This document shows, in pieces, positions 44,431 through 57,263 of a DNA stretch of 64,000 nt. A model generated the notes under the pieces. The model was not told the DNA's origin, did no database searches, and saw nothing but the letters and a program-made list of their open reading frames with translations. Source of the DNA: Leptothrix sp. (in: b-proteobacteria) (lineage in GTDB: Bacteria > Pseudomonadota > Gammaproteobacteria > Burkholderiales > Burkholderiaceae_C); the NCBI GenBank assembly GCA_013822685.1, contig PNKV01000002.1:248001-312000 (forward strand). Reading direction: 5' to 3'. Positions within the stretch are counted from its first letter, which is position 1. Each line of letters begins with the position of its first letter. A program made the translations under genes and the position numbers.

Positions 44431-45621
44431 TCAGACGTTGGCGGGTGGGCTGACGGACAGCAGTTCATCCCGTCGCTTTTCCTGGGCCTGCTGCGCACGC
44501 CAGGCCCACCAGCTCACGGCCCACGCCAACAGCATCCAGAACAAGCCCAGCCAGTGGAGCTGGCCATATCCCGTGTGCGACAGCACCAAGCCACCGCCAG
44601 AGGCGCCCAGCGCGTGCCCCAGGTAAATGGCCGACGTGTTCAGCGACATCAAGGCGGGCGTGAGGCGAGGGGACAGACCGCCCAGCCTGGCCTGCTGGCC
44701 CGAGTTGGCGGCAAACCCGCTCAAGGCCCATGGCAACAACACCAAGGCCAGCGTGGCGACGTCGTGTGCCAATGGCCAGATCAACAAGCTCAGCGCCATC
44801 AGGCCCAAGGTTGACGTCACGGCCCTTGCGGCGCCCACCCTGTCCACATACCGGTTCAGCAACAGATTGCCCGCCAGGGCCAGTGCGCCAAACCAGGCGA
44901 ACAAAAAGCTGATCTGCTCCGGACTGGCGCCAAAGCCGATCTTGTAATAGGGCGCAGCATAGGCCAACACCGTGAACTGCCCCGTGCTTTGCAATGCCGT
45001 GACGGCCACCAGCCCCATCATCAAAGGGGATGAAAAAACCTTGCGCCATGAACGCATCGACAAAGCTGGCGGACGAATGCCGGTGGGCACTGATCGGTGC
45101 ACGGCCCAGGCCGCGATGAGCGACCCCACGGCAATGGCGCCCATGGCCACACGCCAGCCCATGCGGTCGCCCACCCAGGCGGCCAATGGCAAACCGGCCA
45201 CCGAGGCGATGGACCAGCCCATGAAGACAAAAGTAATGGCCCGGCCGCGGTGCGCGGGTGTGCTCATGTAGCCGACCACGGCGGCAGCTTGCGGCGTGAA
45301 TACCGCTGCCGACAGGACGGTAAGGGCGCGCAAGGGCCACAGCCAGGAGTAGTTGGGGGCCAGGGCGCAAAGAGCATGCCCCAGCGCATACCAAAGCATG
45401 GCGGCCGTGAGCAAACGGCGGCGATCACCACTGCCAACCAGGCCCGCCAGGATGGGCGCGCCCAGCCCCATCATCAGGGCGGCAATGGCGATCATGTGTC
45501 CGCCTTGCTGCACGCTGATGTCCAGCGAATGCGTGATGTCGTTGAGCGTGCCGCCCACCACCATCACGCCGCAGCCGATCACAAAATTGCCCAGCAACAA
45601 AGCCCAGCGGGCCGCAGCCAT
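44431..45621 (-). CDS. MFS transporter
   Basis: Twelve-helix secondary transporter of about 396 aa from the ATG at 45621, or 407 aa from a TTG at 45654. Neither has a clear ribosome site. Segments such as ALLLGNFVIGCGVMVVGGTL, the loop GLVGSGDRRRLLTAAMLWYA and AAVVGYMSTPAHRGRAITFV are typical of drug/sugar efflux (DHA1/AraJ-like) members. It follows the 2-hydroxyacid dehydrogenase gene closely and may be co-transcribed with it. The substrate is unknown. Confidence 0.85.
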   Translation of the reverse strand: MAAARWALLLGNFVIGCGVMVVGGTLNDITHSLDISVQQGGHMIAIAALMMGLGAPILAGLVGSGDRRRLLTAAMLWYALGHALCALAPNYSWLWPLRALTVLSAAVFTPQAAAVVGYMSTPAHRGRAITFVFMGWSIASVAGLPLAAWVGDRMGWRVAMGAIAVGSLIAAWAVHRSVPTGIRPPALSMRSWRKVFSSPLMMGLVAVTALQSTGQFTVLAYAAPYYKIGFGASPEQISFLFAWFGALALAGNLLLNRYVDRVGAARAVTSTLGLMALSLLIWPLAHDVATLALVLLPWALSGFAANSGQQARLGGLSPRLTPALMSLNTSAIYLGHALGASGGGLVLSHTGYGQLHWLGLFWMLLAWAVSWWAWRAQQAQEKRRDELLSVSPPANV

Positions 45622-45663
45622 GTCTTGGCGGGGCAGGGCGCGCTCAGCTTCCAAACCGCGGTC

Positions 45664-46677
45664 TCAAATCAATGGCCGTGAGTGCAAGACCTGCGGGTTG
45701 ACGATGTTGGTCGGCTCGCCCTTGACGAAGTTCAACAGGTTGTCAAACGCCGCGTCGAAGTACTGCTCGTAGTTGTCTTGCTCAACGTAGCCGATGTGCG
45801 GCGTGCACACCGCATTTTCCAGGCGCAGCAAAGGGTGGCCTTGCATGATGGGTTCGCTCTCGAACACGTCAATGGCGGCCATGCCTGGGCGCCCCCGGTT
45901 CAAGGACGTGACCAGCGCGTTCTCGTGGATCAGTTCAGCGCGCGATGTGTTGACCAGCAAAGCGGTGGGCTTCATCCTGCTCAGGTCTTCCAGCTTGATG
46001 ATGCCCCGCGTGTCGTCATTCAGGCGCAGGTGCAGGCTGAGCACATCGCAGGCTTCAAAAAAAGCGTCGCGGCTGGGGGCGGGAATGTGCCCGTCGGCTT
46101 TGGCACGGGCCCGCGATTCTTCGCTGCCCCACACCGTGACATGCATGCCGAAGGCCTTGCCAAAGCCGGCCACCATCTGGCCAATGCGCCCATAGCCCCA
46201 GATGCCCAGTGTTTTGCCCTTGAGCACCATGCCCACACCAAAATTCGTGGGCATGGACGAGGCCTTCAACCCCGACTGCTGCCACGCACCGTGCTTGAGG
46301 TTGCCGATGTACTGGGGCAAGCGCCGCATGGCCGCCATCACCAACGCCCAGGTCAGTTCGGCGGGCGCCACGGGCGAACCCACGCCTTCGGCCACGGCGA
46401 TGCCCAGCCTGGTGCAGGCGTCCACGTCGATGTGGGGGCCCACTGGCCCGGTCTGGCAAATCAAGCGAAGCTTGGGCAGTTTTTCAAGCAGCGCCTTGGG
46501 GAAATGCGTGCGTTCGCGAATCAGCACCAGGGCCTCGGCATCGCGCAAACGCACGGCCAATTGCCCATTACCCTTGACGGTGTTGGTGAAGACCTTGGCT
46601 GAAAGCCCATCCAGCTTGGACGAGCACTTGAGCTTGCGGACGGCGTCTTGGTAGTCGTCCAGGATGATGATGTTCAT
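45664..46677 (-). CDS. D-2-hydroxyacid dehydrogenase
   Basis: NAD(P)-dependent oxidoreductase of 337 aa. Nucleotide-binding Rossmann motif GIWGYGRIGQMVAGFGKAFG; catalytic Arg in LLVNTSRAELIHENAL; the Glu/His pair towards DVFESEPIMQGHPLL and VCTPHIGYVEQD. The family includes phosphoglycerate, glyoxylate and formate dehydrogenases; the exact substrate is not clear. Cytoplasmic. It precedes the MFS gene on the same strand. Confidence 0.87.
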   Translation of the reverse strand: MNIIILDDYQDAVRKLKCSSKLDGLSAKVFTNTVKGNGQLAVRLRDAEALVLIRERTHFPKALLEKLPKLRLICQTGPVGPHIDVDACTRLGIAVAEGVGSPVAPAELTWALVMAAMRRLPQYIGNLKHGAWQQSGLKASSMPTNFGVGMVLKGKTLGIWGYGRIGQMVAGFGKAFGMHVTVWGSEESRARAKADGHIPAPSRDAFFEACDVLSLHLRLNDDTRGIIKLEDLSRMKPTALLVNTSRAELIHENALVTSLNRGRPGMAAIDVFESEPIMQGHPLLRLENAVCTPHIGYVEQDNYEQYFDAAFDNLLNFVKGEPTNIVNPQVLHSRPLI

Positions 46678-46747
46678 GGGGCTGCGAGGTTTCAGCCCTC
46701 CATTGTGCTATGGCAGCGGTGTCTTCATGGGCCTTTGTGACAACTGA

Positions 46748-47290
46748 TCACCAAGTAGTCGTGCGGCCCGTCCGGATCTCGGTGGTCGGCCGCGACATGC
46801 GCACCGGGAAATGGTTGTTGAGGGCCTCGATGCGCACAGTGGCTTCGGTCTGCCCTCGGAGGGTGGAGATCGCCCGGAACACATCGGCGCGCAGATGCCA
46901 AAGCTCGCGCAGGGAGCGGGCATGTTCGATGGTGTCGCGAACCTGGTTGGCCCGGACCGACTGAAGATCCCACATCGCGGCAATGAATTCAGACTTGACT
47001 TTGGTCAAGCCAGTCAGCACGGGCATGTCGGGGTATTCATCCAGATCCCAAAGCCAGGACCAAAAGCCCGTGACCCAGCGCTTCCACTGCGGGCCCGAGC
47101 GGTTGAACAAGGAGGGCGGGCACACCTGAGCCCGGCGCAATGAAGACGGTGTCGAGAAGTTGGAGTCGTCAACAGGCAATGAGGCGTGAACTGGCTGCTG
47201 GATTTGATGCAATTGCACCAAAGTTGGCCGGGTTTTCACGCCATAGGGGCGTGCACTTGCTTTGTCGTCAACGAAGAAAGATGAAGCCAT
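46748..47290 (-). CDS. conserved-looking hypothetical protein
   Basis: I do not recognise this 180-aa protein. It has no signal peptide. The middle is aromatic and Trp-rich (WKRWVTGFWSWLWDLDEYPD), followed by a helical, charged part, RANQVRDTIEHARSLRELWH and the adjacent RADVFRAISTLRGQ. The end is Arg/Thr-rich. Codon use and strand agree with neighbours, and no competing frame is plausible. It lies between the dehydrogenase and bfd, with 70 and 123 bases of gap. The basic C-terminus could bind nucleic acid, but that is a guess. Confidence 0.6.
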   Translation of the reverse strand: MASSFFVDDKASARPYGVKTRPTLVQLHQIQQPVHASLPVDDSNFSTPSSLRRAQVCPPSLFNRSGPQWKRWVTGFWSWLWDLDEYPDMPVLTGLTKVKSEFIAAMWDLQSVRANQVRDTIEHARSLRELWHLRADVFRAISTLRGQTEATVRIEALNNHFPVRMSRPTTEIRTGRTTTW

Positions 47291-47413
47291 GATTCCCTCT
47301 GCTGCAAGCCAAACCGACTGGTCCTAAAGAGGTATCGGTCGGGCAGCGGCAAAGTTAAGGGAAAAAGGCCGGCGCTGATTGTGTGAAATGACGCGCGTTT
47401 TGGCCGAGCGGGA

Positions 47414-47632
47414 TCAGGCGAAGGCTGGCAAACCGAATGAAATCGGGGCCTCGGTGACCGTGGCTGAAGCCTTCTTGGCGTGGTGGAACACCTCACGTGC
47501 ACACTGTTCGCAACTGCCGCAGCAGGTGGAGACGCCCAATTCGAACTGCAGATCGTCGAAAGACGAACATCCTTGTTGCGCATGGCGCACGATGTCGCGG
47601 TCAGAGATACGGTTGCAAACACAGACAATCAT
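47414..47632 (-). CDS. bfd: bacterioferritin-associated ferredoxin Bfd
   Basis: Small [2Fe-2S] protein of 72 aa that reduces bacterioferritin to release stored iron. Cysteine ligands are Cys4, Cys6, Cys38 and Cys41, in MIVCVCN and TCCGSCEQC. The bacterioferritin gene is just upstream on the same strand. An AT-rich possible Fur site precedes it, as expected for a gene induced by iron shortage. Confidence 0.9.
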   Translation of the reverse strand: MIVCVCNRISDRDIVRHAQQGCSSFDDLQFELGVSTCCGSCEQCAREVFHHAKKASATVTEAPISFGLPAFA

Positions 47633-47666
47633 GGCGTCAAGAACCTTGAGTTGATGACGCTATTCT

Positions 47667-47685
47667 AAATAAGAACAATTCGCAG
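47667..47685 (-). promoter_or_regulatory. possible Fur box before bfd
   Basis: AAATAAGAACAATTCGCAG resembles betaproteobacterial Fur sites in its left half (AATAAGAA-x-AATTC) and lies in the leader of bfd. The right half is poorly conserved, so this is tentative. Confidence 0.35.
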
Positions 47686-47763
47686 TCAACCCCCTGAATG
47701 TGGAGTCCCCAAGGTTTTCGGGGATTTGTCACGGGTCGCTTTTACAGGCGGCCCGCTGTGCCA

Positions 47764-48231
47764 TCAGCTGATTTGCGATTGCAGGTAGTTTTGCAGGCCC
47801 ACCTTGCCAATCAAGTCGATCTGGGTTTCGAGAAAGTCGATGTGCTCTTCGGTGTCGTCCAGGATGTCTTGGAGCAGGTCGCGGGACACGTAGTCACGCA
47901 CCGATTCACAGTAGGCGATGCCATCCTTGATGGTTTGTTGGGCGCCGCTTTCCAATTGCAGATCGCAGCTGAGCAATTCGGGCACGTCTTCGCCGATCAG
48001 CAGCTTGCCCAGATCCTGCAGATTGGGCAGGCCATCCAGCGTGAAGATGCGCTCCATGAGCTTGTCGGCGTGCTTCATCTCGCCAATCGATTCTTCGTAT
48101 TCTTTCTTGGCCAGCTTGTCAAAACCCCAGTGCTTGAGCATGCGGTAGTGCAGGAAGTACTGGTTGGTGGCTGTCAGCTCGTTTTTGAGTTGGGCATTCA
48201 GGTGTTCTATGACTTTCATGTCGCCTTTCAT
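47764..48231 (-). CDS. bfr: bacterioferritin
   Basis: Heme-containing iron-storage protein of 155 aa that forms 24-mers. The start [20 protein letters not shown] aligns with E. coli Bfr from residue 1. Heme ligand Met52 is present (IGEMKHADK), as are ferroxidase residues Glu18, Glu51 and His54, and the later Glu/His pair in [11 protein letters not shown]. Ribosome site GGAGG before the ATG. Divergent from carA with 165 bases between. Works with the downstream Bfd. Confidence 0.95.
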   Translation of the reverse strand: MKGDMKVIEHLNAQLKNELTATNQYFLHYRMLKHWGFDKLAKKEYEESIGEMKHADKLMERIFTLDGLPNLQDLGKLLIGEDVPELLSCDLQLESGAQQTIKDGIAYCESVRDYVSRDLLQDILDDTEEHIDFLETQIDLIGKVGLQNYLQSQIS

Positions 48232-48276
48232 GGGGCCTCCGTGGGATGTGAAATGCTTTGCGACAGCACGATGGGT

Positions 48277-48282
48277 TATACT
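48277..48282 (+). promoter_or_regulatory. possible -10 element for carA
   Basis: TATACT lies 114 bases before the carA start. No good -35 hexamer stands at the right distance (TTGCGA at 48258 is too close), so this is a weak call. Confidence 0.35.
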
Positions 48283-48396
48283 CTACAGGTTTACCCGAAA
48301 CCACCTCCGCCTAGCGAAACTTGCATCGTTTCACCTTCACCGGAATCGGCTCTTCAAGAGCAGAGCTGGGCGCGCACAACAACGGAGAATAACCCC

Positions 48397-49546
48397 GTGC
48401 TGCCCGTACTGCCCCAAGCTCTTCTGGCCCTCGCAGACGGCACGGTCTTTTCTGGCACTTCGATCGGCTCTGCCGGTCACACAGTCGGCGAAGTGGTGTT
48501 CAACACCTCGCTCACCGGCTACCAAGAAATCCTCACCGACCCCAGCTATTGCCAGCAGATCGTCACCCTGACGTATCCGCACATCGGCAACTACGGCGTC
48601 AACCCCGAGGATGTCGAAGCGTCGAAAGTCCATGCCTCTGGTCTGATCATCAAAGACCTGCCCATCCGGGTTTCCAATTTCCGCCAGACGCAGTCTCTGT
48701 CCGAGTACCTGCAAGCCCAAGGCATCGTGGCCATCGCCGGGATCGACACCCGCCAGCTCACTCGCATTTTGCGTACCAAGGGTGCGCAGAACGGCTGCAT
48801 CGTTGGTTTGCCCGCAGGCCAGGCCATCACTGATGCCGTGAAGCTAGATGCCATCGCGAAAGCCAAGGCCGCGCCCAACATGGCCGGCCAGGACTTGGCC
48901 AAGGTGGTGTCCGCCACTGAAACATCAGTCTGGACCGAAACCGAGTGGGCCCTGGGCGAGGGCTTCGGCCAGCAAACCGCGCCCAAGTTCCACGTGGTCG
49001 CTTACGACTTCGGCGTCAAACGTAATATCCTGCGCATGCTCGCCCAGCGCGGCTGCAAGGTCACCCTGGTGCCCGCCAAGACGCCCGCCTCTGAAGTGCT
49101 CAAGCACAAGCCCGATGGGATCTTCCTGTCCAACGGCCCTGGTGATCCTGAGCCTTGCGACTACGCCATCGCCGCCACCCGCGAGCTGATCGAAACCGGT
49201 ATCCCCACCTTCGGCATCTGCCTGGGCCACCAGATCATGGCGCTGGCCTCCGGTGCCAAGACGTTCAAGATGAAGTTCGGCCACCACGGCGCGAACCACC
49301 CGGTCAAGGACCTCGATACCGGCCAGGTCAGCATCACCAGCCAGAACCATGGTTTCGCGGTTGACGAAAAGACGCTGCCCGCCAACCTGCGCCCCACGCA
49401 CGTGTCGCTGTTTGACGGCACGCTGCAAGGCCTGGCCCGCACCGACAAACCCGCTTTCTGCTTCCAGGGCCACCCGGAAGCCTCGCCCGGACCGCATGAC
49501 ATCAGCTACCTGTTCGAACGCTTTGTGGCATTGATGGAGAAGAACA

Positions 49547-49554
<8 letters not shown>
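48397..49554 (+). CDS. carA: carbamoyl-phosphate synthase small subunit
   Basis: Glutamine amidotransferase subunit of 385 aa that supplies ammonia for carbamoyl phosphate, which feeds arginine and pyrimidine synthesis. The GTG at 48397 follows GGAG by 9 bases; it begins the usual [20 protein letters not shown] sequence. An in-frame extension upstream is rejected because it overlaps bfr antisense. The nucleophile Cys is in [16 protein letters not shown], and the catalytic His/Glu pair is in [11 protein letters not shown]. It overlaps carB by 8 bases. Confidence 0.95.
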
Positions 49555-52822
<3,268 letters not shown>

Positions 52823-52876
52823 ACTGGCATTGCCCGGGGCGCAGGCACAGCGCTCCGGCTCCAGATCACCATGAGG

Positions 52877-52918
52877 GCCGCGCCCGGAATCCATCGTCAG
52901 ATGGCTCACGGGCGCGGC
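52877..52918 (+). terminator. hairpin in the carB-greA gap (possible leader attenuator)
   Basis: A 9-base perfect stem, GCCGCGCCC (52877-52885) and GGGCGCGGC (52910-52918), with a 24-base loop lies 27 bases before the greA ATG. There is no strong T-run. E. coli greA also has a terminating leader (source of the GraL RNA), so attenuation is possible here. Confidence 0.35.
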
Positions 52919-52945
52919 TCCATTCATTTCGAGAGACGACGCATC

Positions 52946-53422
52946 ATGTCCACCATTCCAATCACCAAAATTGGTGCAGAAAAACTCAAGCAAGAGCTGC
53001 AGCGCCTCAAGCACGTTGAGCGCCCAGCTGTGGTCCTGGCCATCGCCGAAGCCCGTGCGCAGGGTGACTTGTCGGAAAACGCCGAATACGACGCGGCCAA
53101 GGACAAGCAAGGCTTCATCGAAGGCCGGATCCAGGAAATCGAAGGAAAGCTGTCAGCCGCCCAGATCATCGACCCGGCATCGCTTGACGCTGGCGGCCGC
53201 GTGGTTTTTGGTTCCACGGTGGATCTGGAGGATGAAGAGTCTGGTGCCTCGGTGACTTACCAGATCGTTGGTGACGACGAAGCAGATTTGAAATTGGGCC
53301 TGGTTTCCATCAGCTCGCCCATTGCGCGTGCCCTGATTGGCAAGGAAGCCGGTGATGTGGCCGCAGTTCAGGCGCCCGGTGGCGTGCGTCACTACGAAGT
53401 CATTCAGGTTAGATACCAGTAG
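52946..53422 (+). CDS. greA: transcription elongation factor GreA
   Basis: Rescues backtracked RNA polymerase by stimulating transcript cleavage. 158 aa from the ATG at 52946 ([20 protein letters not shown]). The N-terminal coiled coil has the catalytic tip [14 protein letters not shown] with the acidic pair. The C-terminal FKBP-like domain includes [20 protein letters not shown] and [19 protein letters not shown]. An in-frame extension to 52871 crosses a hairpin and is rejected. Confidence 0.95.
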   Translation: MSTIPITKIGAEKLKQELQRLKHVERPAVVLAIAEARAQGDLSENAEYDAAKDKQGFIEGRIQEIEGKLSAAQIIDPASLDAGGRVVFGSTVDLEDEESGASVTYQIVGDDEADLKLGLVSISSPIARALIGKEAGDVAAVQAPGGVRHYEVIQVRYQ

Positions 53423-53431
53423 GCACTTTTA

Positions 53432-53878
53432 ATGAGTTTTGCGTCACGTTTGCAGCAATTGCTGGCCGCCTTGTGGGCTGGCGTGTTGCTGGCAGTGGGC
53501 GGGCTGGCCGCGCCCAGTTTGTTCGCCGTGCTGGAGCGTTCTTTGGCTGGCCAAGCCGCTGGCCGCATCTTCGCCACCGAGGCTTATGTCAGCTTGGTGA
53601 TGGCCATGGCTTTGTTTTTCTTTGAGCGCCAGCGCACCCGCCAGGCCGCCTTACAGAGCGGTCAGTCGCTCATGTCAGCCGAATTGATGTTGGTGATGGG
53701 GGCTTTGTTCGCCACCGTGCTGGGCCATTTCGCCCTGAGCCCGATGATCGTGGCGGCCAAGGCCGGGCAGGGTGGCAGCTTGTCGTTTGGCACCCTGCAC
53801 GCCATGTCGTCCAGCTTGTTCCTTTTCAAAGGGGTGCTGGTGTTGGCCCTGGCGTGGCGGCTCACTGGCCGCCGTTGA
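53432..53878 (+). CDS. DUF4149 membrane protein
   Basis: Small integral membrane protein of 148 aa with four predicted helices: LLAALWAGVLLAVGGLAAPS, VSLVMAMALFFF, LMLVMGALFATVLGHFALSP and LFLFKGVLVLALAWRL. The GxLAAPSLF and HAMSSSLFLFKGVL segments fit the DUF4149 (TMEM205-like) family. It follows greA by 9 bases, as in many Burkholderiales. Function unknown. Confidence 0.8.
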   Translation: MSFASRLQQLLAALWAGVLLAVGGLAAPSLFAVLERSLAGQAAGRIFATEAYVSLVMAMALFFFERQRTRQAALQSGQSLMSAELMLVMGALFATVLGHFALSPMIVAAKAGQGGSLSFGTLHAMSSSLFLFKGVLVLALAWRLTGRR

Positions 53879-53888
53879 GTTGCCCGGA

Positions 53889-54356
53889 TCAGCCGGGCTT
53901 CTTGGTGCTGGGAACGCGTTTCTTGGCGCGCTTGATCAAACCGCCAGCAGTCACGCGCTGGTTGCCCATCACGGTCACTTTCTTGACTTCAGGGCGGCGG
54001 GTGCCACTCTTGGAGAACTTCAAGATCTTGACGATGCGCGATCCATTGGCCCCGTTGGAAGGCTCTTCCGCCTCTTTTTCAGGAATGGGGCGCCACAAAA
54101 TCAGCAATTTGCCGATGTGTTGGATCGGCGCGGCGCCCAATTGATCGCACAAAGCGGCGAACATCTCGTTGCGCACGGTGCGGTCGTCTCCCAACACCCG
54201 GATCTTGATCAGCCCGTGGGCTTTCAAGGCGTGGTCGGTCTCTTTGACGACGTTGGTGGTCAGGCCTTCGTTCCCAATCATGACGACGGGATCAAGGTGG
54301 TGTGCGTCGGCCCTCAGGGCACGGCGCTCGGCAGTAGTCAATTCAATAGCAGGCAT
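53889..54356 (-). CDS. yhbY: YhbY-family CRM-domain RNA-binding protein
   Basis: Protein of 155 aa with one CRM (chloroplast RNA splicing and ribosome maturation) domain, linked to 50S assembly. It starts [20 protein letters not shown]; the domain continues [20 protein letters not shown] and [20 protein letters not shown]. The [10 protein letters not shown] end of the domain is followed by a basic C-terminal tail ([14 protein letters not shown]) longer than in E. coli YhbY. Divergent from rlmE with 17 bases between. Confidence 0.9.
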   Translation of the reverse strand: MPAIELTTAERRALRADAHHLDPVVMIGNEGLTTNVVKETDHALKAHGLIKIRVLGDDRTVRNEMFAALCDQLGAAPIQHIGKLLILWRPIPEKEAEEPSNGANGSRIVKILKFSKSGTRRPEVKKVTVMGNQRVTAGGLIKRAKKRVPSTKKPG

Positions 54357-54373
54357 CCCTCTATTATCGAGCC

Positions 54374-55048
54374 ATGAAAGTCAAAACGAAAAGCAAAAAG
54401 GTCAATAAGGCCTGGTTGAACGACCATCTGACCGATCCTTACGTCCGAATGGCCAAAAAAGACGGCTTTCGAGCTCGTGCGGCCTACAAGCTCAAAGAGA
54501 TCGACGAAAGCCTGAATTTGATCAAGCCGGGCCAACTCGTGATCGACCTGGGCGCCGTACCGGGAGCGTGGAGCCAGTACGTTCGCCGTAAATTCGCCCC
54601 GAAGGATGCTGGCGTGGGTGGCGCCGCAGTGGGTGAGCTCAACGGCGCCATCATCGCATTGGACATCCTGGAGTTCGACCCGATCGAGGGCGTGCAATTC
54701 ATCCAGGGCGATTTCCGCGAGGATGCTGTTTTGGCGCAACTCGACGCCATGGTTGGCGGTCGTCCGGTCGATGTGGTTGTGTCCGACATGGCACCCAACC
54801 TCAGCGGGATCGAGTCATCGGATGCGGCCAAGATTGAACACCTGGTTGAACTGGCGGTGGAGTTTTCCATGGCCCACCTGAAGGCTGAAGGGGCATTGGT
54901 CTGCAAGGTCTTTCACGGCAGTGGCTACAGCCAATTGGTGGAATTGTTTAAAAAGTCATTTCGTGCGGTCAAACCCATCAAACCAAAAGCATCGCGCGAT
55001 AAATCGTCCGAGACATTTTTGGTGGGCATAGGACCCAAAAATCGATGA
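54374..55048 (+). CDS. rlmE: 23S rRNA 2'-O-ribose methyltransferase RlmE (FtsJ)
   Basis: SAM-dependent methyltransferase of 224 aa that modifies U2552 of 23S rRNA. It starts with a basic segment, then [20 protein letters not shown] (first catalytic Lys region). The SAM motif is [14 protein letters not shown], the catalytic Asp is in [11 protein letters not shown], and the second Lys is in [18 protein letters not shown]. It lies upstream of ftsH, as in E. coli (rlmE-ftsH). Confidence 0.94.
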   Translation: MKVKTKSKKVNKAWLNDHLTDPYVRMAKKDGFRARAAYKLKEIDESLNLIKPGQLVIDLGAVPGAWSQYVRRKFAPKDAGVGGAAVGELNGAIIALDILEFDPIEGVQFIQGDFREDAVLAQLDAMVGGRPVDVVVSDMAPNLSGIESSDAAKIEHLVELAVEFSMAHLKAEGALVCKVFHGSGYSQLVELFKKSFRAVKPIKPKASRDKSSETFLVGIGPKNR

Positions 55049-55120
55049 AATATGAGGGTCAAGTTGGTGATGAGACGTAAATCCTCGGGTTGTCGGGGGA
55101 TTGGTCCATGCAAGCAGGGG

Positions 55121-55148
55121 CTTGACTCGCATAGAATCGTCCCCATGT
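55121..55148 (+). promoter_or_regulatory. sigma-32 (heat-shock) type promoter for ftsH
   Basis: CTTGACT (55121-55127), a 13-base spacer, then CCCCATGT (55141-55148) closely match the RpoH consensus CTTGAAA-N11-15-CCCCATNT. It lies in the 216-base gap before ftsH, a classical heat-shock gene, giving a leader of about 110 bases. Confidence 0.75.
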
Positions 55149-55264
55149 ACCGCGAAGACTGCGTGTTCAGTGGCTTGGATGCGGGGTTTTTTGAATCTGT
55201 TTCGGTTATCGGGTTGCATCCTGCGCCGGCCGACACAGAAGGTGGAATGGCATAAGGAGCCGCG

Positions 55265-57172
55265 GTGAACAATCAATGGTTCTCGAAAATTGCTGTTTGG
55301 CTGGTGGTGGCGTTGGTGCTGTTCACCGTGTTCAAGCAGTTTGATCGCGCCACAACGGCCGGTAACCAAATTGGCTATTCAGACTTCCTCGAAGAAGTCC
55401 GCGCCAAGCGCATCAAGAGCGTCACGTTGCAAGACAGCGGCGGTGGCGGCACTGAGATCATTGCGGTTACCAGTGACGACAAGCGCTTGCGCAGCACGGC
55501 GACCATGCTCGACCGTGGTCTGGTCGGCGACCTGATCAACAACGGTGTCAAGTTCGACGTCAAGCCCCGCGAAGAGCCCTCGCTCATCATGAGCTTGCTG
55601 GTGTCCTGGGGCCCGATGCTGCTGCTGATTGGCGTGTGGATCTATTTCATGCGACAGATGCAAGGTGGCGGCAAAGGCGGGGCCTTCAGCTTCGGCAAGA
55701 GCCGCGCGCGCATGCTGGACGACACCAACAACAACGTCACTTTCGCTGACGTCGCTGGTTGCGACGAGGCCAAGGAAGAAGTCAAGGAATTGGTCGATTT
55801 CCTGCGCGATCCGCAGAAGTTCCAAAAGCTTGGTGGCCGCATTCCCCGTGGCGTGCTGATGGTTGGCCCTCCTGGCACCGGTAAAACGCTGTTGGCCAAG
55901 TCGATCGCCGGCGAAGCCAAGGTGCCGTTCTTCACCATTTCGGGTTCTGACTTCGTTGAAATGTTCGTGGGTGTGGGCGCGGCACGTGTCCGCGACATGT
56001 TCGAACAAGCCAAGAAAAACGCGCCTTGCATCATCTTCGTCGACGAAATCGACGCGGTCGGCCGCCACCGTGGCGCTGGGCTGGGTGGTGGCAATGACGA
56101 GCGCGAACAGACCCTCAACCAGATGCTGGTCGAGATGGATGGTTTTGAGACCAACCTGGGTGTGATCGTGATTGCCGCGACCAACCGCCCCGACATCCTG
56201 GACCCAGCCCTGCTGCGCCCCGGTCGTTTCGACCGCCAGGTCTACGTGACCCTGCCCGATGTGCGTGGCCGCGAACAGATCCTGAACGTGCACGTGCGCA
56301 AGGTGCCCGTGGGCCAAGACGTGCGCTCGGACATCCTGGCCCGTGGCACGCCTGGTTTCTCAGGTGCCGATCTGGCCAACCTGGTCAACGAAGCTGCTTT
56401 GTTCGCCGCCCGCCGTAATGGCCGTGTGGTCGAGATGCAGGACTTCGAGAAGGCCAAGGACAAGATCATGATGGGCCCGGAGCGCAAGTCGCTGATCATG
56501 CCCGAGGAAGAGCGCCGCAACACGGCCTACCACGAGGCTGGCCATGCCCTGGTCGCCCGCATGCTGCCCAAGACCGATCCAGTCCACAAGGTCACGATCA
56601 TCCCGCGTGGCCGTGCCCTGGGCCTGACGATGCAGTTGCCTGAAGGCGACCGCTACAGCATGGACAAGGAACGCATGCTGGACACCATTTCGGTGTTGTT
56701 CGGTGGCCGCATTGCTGAAGAAGTGTTCATGAACCAGATGACCACCGGCGCCAGCAACGACTTCGAGCGTGCCACCGGCATCGCCCGCGACATGGTGATG
56801 CGTTACGGCATGACCGACGAATTGGGCCCCATGGTCTACGCCGACAACGAAGGCGAAGTCTTCCTGGGCCGTTCGGTCACCAAGACGACCAACATGTCCG
56901 AGCAGACCATGCAGACGGTTGACCATGTGATCCGCCGGATCATCGACGAGCAATACGGCGTGGCCCGCAAGCTCATCGAGGACAACAAGGACAAGATGCA
57001 TGCGATGGCCAAGGCCCTGCTTGAGTGGGAAACCATTGATGCAGAGCAGATCGAGGACATCATGAGTGGCCGCGAACCGCGTCCTCCCAAGGACTGGGTC
57101 CCCCGCAGCACGCCTCCTGGCGGCGGCACCAAGCCCCCGGTGAGCACCGACGGCGCACCGGCAGCAGCCTGA
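55265..57172 (+). CDS. ftsH: ATP-dependent zinc metalloprotease FtsH
   Basis: Membrane-bound AAA+ protease of 635 aa that degrades RpoH, LpxC and damaged membrane proteins. GTG start at 55265 preceded by AAGGAG. Two N-terminal helices (residues 8-24; about 103-121) enclose a periplasmic domain. AAA module: Walker [10 protein letters not shown], Walker [13 protein letters not shown], second region of homology [20 protein letters not shown]. Zinc site HEAGH with the downstream acidic ligand. Pro-rich C-terminus. A hairpin follows the stop. Confidence 0.97.
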   Translation: MNNQWFSKIAVWLVVALVLFTVFKQFDRATTAGNQIGYSDFLEEVRAKRIKSVTLQDSGGGGTEIIAVTSDDKRLRSTATMLDRGLVGDLINNGVKFDVKPREEPSLIMSLLVSWGPMLLLIGVWIYFMRQMQGGGKGGAFSFGKSRARMLDDTNNNVTFADVAGCDEAKEEVKELVDFLRDPQKFQKLGGRIPRGVLMVGPPGTGKTLLAKSIAGEAKVPFFTISGSDFVEMFVGVGAARVRDMFEQAKKNAPCIIFVDEIDAVGRHRGAGLGGGNDEREQTLNQMLVEMDGFETNLGVIVIAATNRPDILDPALLRPGRFDRQVYVTLPDVRGREQILNVHVRKVPVGQDVRSDILARGTPGFSGADLANLVNEAALFAARRNGRVVEMQDFEKAKDKIMMGPERKSLIMPEEERRNTAYHEAGHALVARMLPKTDPVHKVTIIPRGRALGLTMQLPEGDRYSMDKERMLDTISVLFGGRIAEEVFMNQMTTGASNDFERATGIARDMVMRYGMTDELGPMVYADNEGEVFLGRSVTKTTNMSEQTMQTVDHVIRRIIDEQYGVARKLIEDNKDKMHAMAKALLEWETIDAEQIEDIMSGREPRPPKDWVPRSTPPGGGTKPPVSTDGAPAAA

Positions 57173-57217
57173 TCGCACATCAGTTCCGCCTTTGACAGTC
57201 AAGGCGTGATTTCAATC

Positions 57218-57243
57218 AACGGGGCTTCGGCCCCGTTGTCATT
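57218..57243 (+). terminator. hairpin after ftsH
   Basis: AACGGGGC-TTCG-GCCCCGTT, a perfect 8-base stem with a UUCG loop, 46 bases after the ftsH stop, followed by GTCATTT. The weak T-run suggests partial termination before folP. Confidence 0.6.
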
Positions 57244-57263
57244 TCACCCAGCGTTTGGCCCTC

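Noticed and set aside
47720..47750. Stem TCCCC/GGGGA with T's after bfr as a terminator
   Set aside because: The stem is only 5 bases with a long loop, and on the minus strand (the direction of bfr) there is no T-run.
47698..48396. Extension of carA upstream to 47698
   Set aside because: It would run antisense through all of bfr; the GTG at 48397 has a GGAG site and matches CarA N-termini.
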